Position numbers and translations under genes: made by a program. From contig NC_091020.1 of NCBI RefSeq assembly GCF_041296385.1, positions 26,965,001 through 27,029,000 of the forward strand: DNA of 64,000 bases, given 5' to 3'. Positions 62,092 to 64,000 of this stretch are shown here, piece by piece. The notes under the pieces were generated by a model, which was not told the origin of the DNA, did no database searches, and was given only the letters and a program-made list of their open reading frames with translations. The first letter of the stretch is position 1. Each line of letters begins with the position of its first letter. Source of the DNA: Aphelocoma coerulescens. Lineage: Eukaryota; Chordata; Aves; Passeriformes; Corvidae.

Positions 62092-63558
62092 CACCTCCCA
62101 CCACCACCATGGTCTCCATGGTCACTTGACTGCTTTGACCACTGCCTCATGCTGTGAGCTCTGGAATGAGCTGGCAGAATGTGGCTGGGGGCAGGAGGAA
62201 AGGTGCAGGTGCTGAGTGCCCGTTGACTGTAAAGTCACTCTCCTTCCTTCTGTCATGGAAAACAGACTTTCATCACATTCAGTGGGCTTTGGATCATGCT
62301 GGCCACTTGCAACATGAGGACTTCATGGCAGGAATGAGTAGGCGACAGTAGCACGTCATGAATTTGAGCACACATCTGCTCAAACATTGCAAACAGATGA
62401 GACACCAGCATTGTGGGGCTGAAATGTCAGAGGTGGCTGTACCAGGCAGCCCTGGCAGCGAGGCTGGTGGGGGTCCTGCAGCTGCTCTGGTCTTCAGCAC
62501 TTCCCTTATTTCAAAATCCTTCCTTGCACCCGGGCACCCACACCGAAACAGCTTATCAGGGTGAAACAGTTGCAGGTGAACAAATCACAATGGGAGGCTT
62601 TGCTTTCCAAGACTTGTTTACTTGAGGGCCACACTCTGAAGGATTATTGAATGTAGCTGTTCATGAGCCATTCATTTCTGCTCTGAAAAAGCACAGGTGG
62701 CAGACATGTGGCACACCTCTGACGTTTCCAGGCTGCTTCTGCTACCTGACTGATTCAGGTTAATTTTGGAGATTATGTGCTTCCATGAAGAATTATTCCC
62801 AGCCTGGAAACAGGCAACAATTTAGCTGACGACAAACTTTGAGTAACAATGTAATAATAGGATTATTCCTTTTCATTAGCAGTGCACTGAATGAAACGAA
62901 TGCAGTACTTAACCGTGCAGAATAGCTCATGTGGGGCTATTCAGTTGTCAAATGCTGTCACAGGATTTCATTAAGTTTTATAGCTGTTATTTAATAGATT
63001 GGTTTCAGTGGGACCATCTTCATTACTTCCCTGTCTCGTGCATGGTGGTGATTAATGAAATAGATGCAAGCATCCCGCTCTTGTGTTTATGTCAATTTAA
63101 AAATGCAAATAAAATATTTTGTGTGTTTTCATAGTGTATATATTAATGACAGGTTTAGAAAAGATGACTTTCGAGTACAGAAGTCTCCTCAAACACTGGA
63201 ATTTGTGCTCATGTATAAAACCCGGAGGGAGAGAGTTTAGTCCCCGCCGAACTGGAGTTAATGGTTGCTAGACTCAACAGAATTACATTCGCTAACAGCT
63301 TTACTCTGGTTTCACTGGCTTTTGGCAAGTTAATAATTGTCAGTGGTATCCGAGGTTTTCCTTGGGTGCCCAAAGCCTTTTAAGCAAACCCATTTTCCCA
63401 GAGGAGCACTATCCTTCACTAGCCTTCTCCTGGAGCTCACCGCCGTGCACTGCTATCCCACTGCATTGCAAGTGCTGAAGCTTCATTCGTCCTTCACTTG
63501 AATTAAACCAGTCCTTGGGAGGGCAAATATATCTTTCTTTTTGTTGTTGTTTCCCTAG

Positions 63559-63701
63559 GGGGATATGAAACCTTTAACTCCCAATATCCTGAGTGCTGCG
63601 TGGATGGAAAACTCATTTCCCCAGAGAGGACGGAGTCAGAGAGAAACCTTGCCAGCCACTGTGAGAAGCAGAGTGCCAACCACAAACCCGCTTATGACCA
63701 G
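63559..63701 (+). CDS. DUSP5: DUSP5 exon 2: linker and start of phosphatase domain
   Basis: Second coding exon of DUSP5, 143 nt: two bases completing a glycine codon split by intron 1, then 47 codons. It reads GGYETFNSQYPECCVDGK at the start and HKPAYDQ at the end, matching the DUSP5 linker that joins the rhodanese domain to the dual-specificity phosphatase domain. The acceptor is a long T-rich tract ending CCCTAG at 63553-63558, and the donor is CAG|GTGTGT at 63702. The frame from exon 1 is kept exactly and the exon ends in phase 0. The linker looks about two residues shorter than human (from memory). The catalytic HC-x5-R motif belongs to a later exon outside the window. Confidence 0.95.
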
Positions 63702-64000
63702 GTGTGTGTCATGGCTGCGGTGGGTGACCCTCCCCTTGGGACTTCTCCCTGCTGCCACCAGGCTCTGTTGGAGGCTGGCAGGGTGTCAGTGGCTGTGGTG
63801 CTGCTGTGGTCTGTCAATAAGTTGTCACAGTCCAGGCTGACAGCCTGTGTGCTGAATAAGTTGCCCTTGTGTGCTGCTGGTCAGTATCATCTCTGCCTGG
63901 CTTCAAAATTAGGCAACAGAAGGAGGCAAAACACCATATCTAGCCCCAAAACTGTAGTCATGAACTCTCTTATCACACACGCAGGCAGCATGAGCCATCA
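63702..64000 (+). other. DUSP5: DUSP5 intron 2, 5' part
   Basis: Follows the exon 2 donor GTGTGT and runs to the window end. It has no coding resemblance to the next DUSP5 exon, which should begin with the GGPVEILPFLYLG-type sequence of the phosphatase domain. Confidence 0.85.

Larger units (their letters stand above)
59376..63558 (+). other. DUSP5: DUSP5 intron 1
   Basis: A 4.2-kb intron bounded by GTGAG at its 5' end and a T-rich tract plus CCCTAG at its 3' end. The first ~900 bases remain GC- and CpG-rich, with a second dense patch near 60.1 kb. The middle is ordinary sequence with two AP-1-type TGACTCA heptamers (60977, 61668) and a short direct repeat (62037-62091). The last ~700 bases are AT-rich and include an octamer ATGCAAAT (63103-63110). 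I see no exon or RNA gene inside it. Confidence 0.9.

Noticed and set aside
1..64000. tRNA, rRNA, CRISPR array, operon or mobile defence system
   Set aside because: None of the signatures are present. The sequence is a vertebrate intergenic region plus the start of one gene.

Overview
This is vertebrate nuclear DNA, almost certainly from a bird. It holds large non-coding spans with low gene density, spliced exons with GT/AG borders, CpG islands, microsatellites and CR1 LINE fragments. One CR1 copy ends in the avian-type 3' tail (the 'aaccattctatgattctg' signature at 32399-32417). Nothing bacterial, phage-like or CRISPR-like was seen. I cannot name the species.

The only protein-coding gene I can support is DUSP5, the inducible nuclear phosphatase that inactivates ERK1/2. 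It lies on the + strand at the right end and is cut off by the window edge. Exon 1 (58982-59375) encodes the start methionine and nearly all of the rhodanese-like ERK-binding domain. Intron 1 is 59376-63558. Exon 2 (63559-63701) encodes the linker and the first residues of the catalytic domain. The exons that should carry the catalytic cysteine lie beyond position 64000.

The DUSP5 promoter reads clearly. It has a TATA box (58791-58798), a perfect CArG box for SRF (58750-58759), a weaker CArG-like site, two CRE half-sites, GC boxes, a CTCF-like motif and a (GGAA)8 microsatellite. All of this lies in or beside a CpG island. The layout fits an immediate-early gene switched on by ERK/SRF signalling whose product then shuts ERK off.

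The first ~58 kb looks like an intergenic desert. In human the gene on this side of DUSP5 is SMNDC1, a long way off; that is recalled synteny, not seen here. The desert holds a 28-unit AGAGA array (12.57 kb), an isolated CpG island containing 70 in-register CCCCTG-type hexamers (25.6-26.4 kb), four CR1 remnants (26.9, 32.1, 47.1 and 53.4 kb), a nested two-hairpin palindrome (55.95 kb) and several AT-rich stretches that look like conserved non-coding elements. The open reading frames there are chance or repeat-derived.

No new multi-gene system is visible. The items most worth checking are the hexamer array in its orphan CpG island, the overlapping hairpins at 55.95 kb, and the GGAA microsatellite and CTCF-like site at the DUSP5 promoter.
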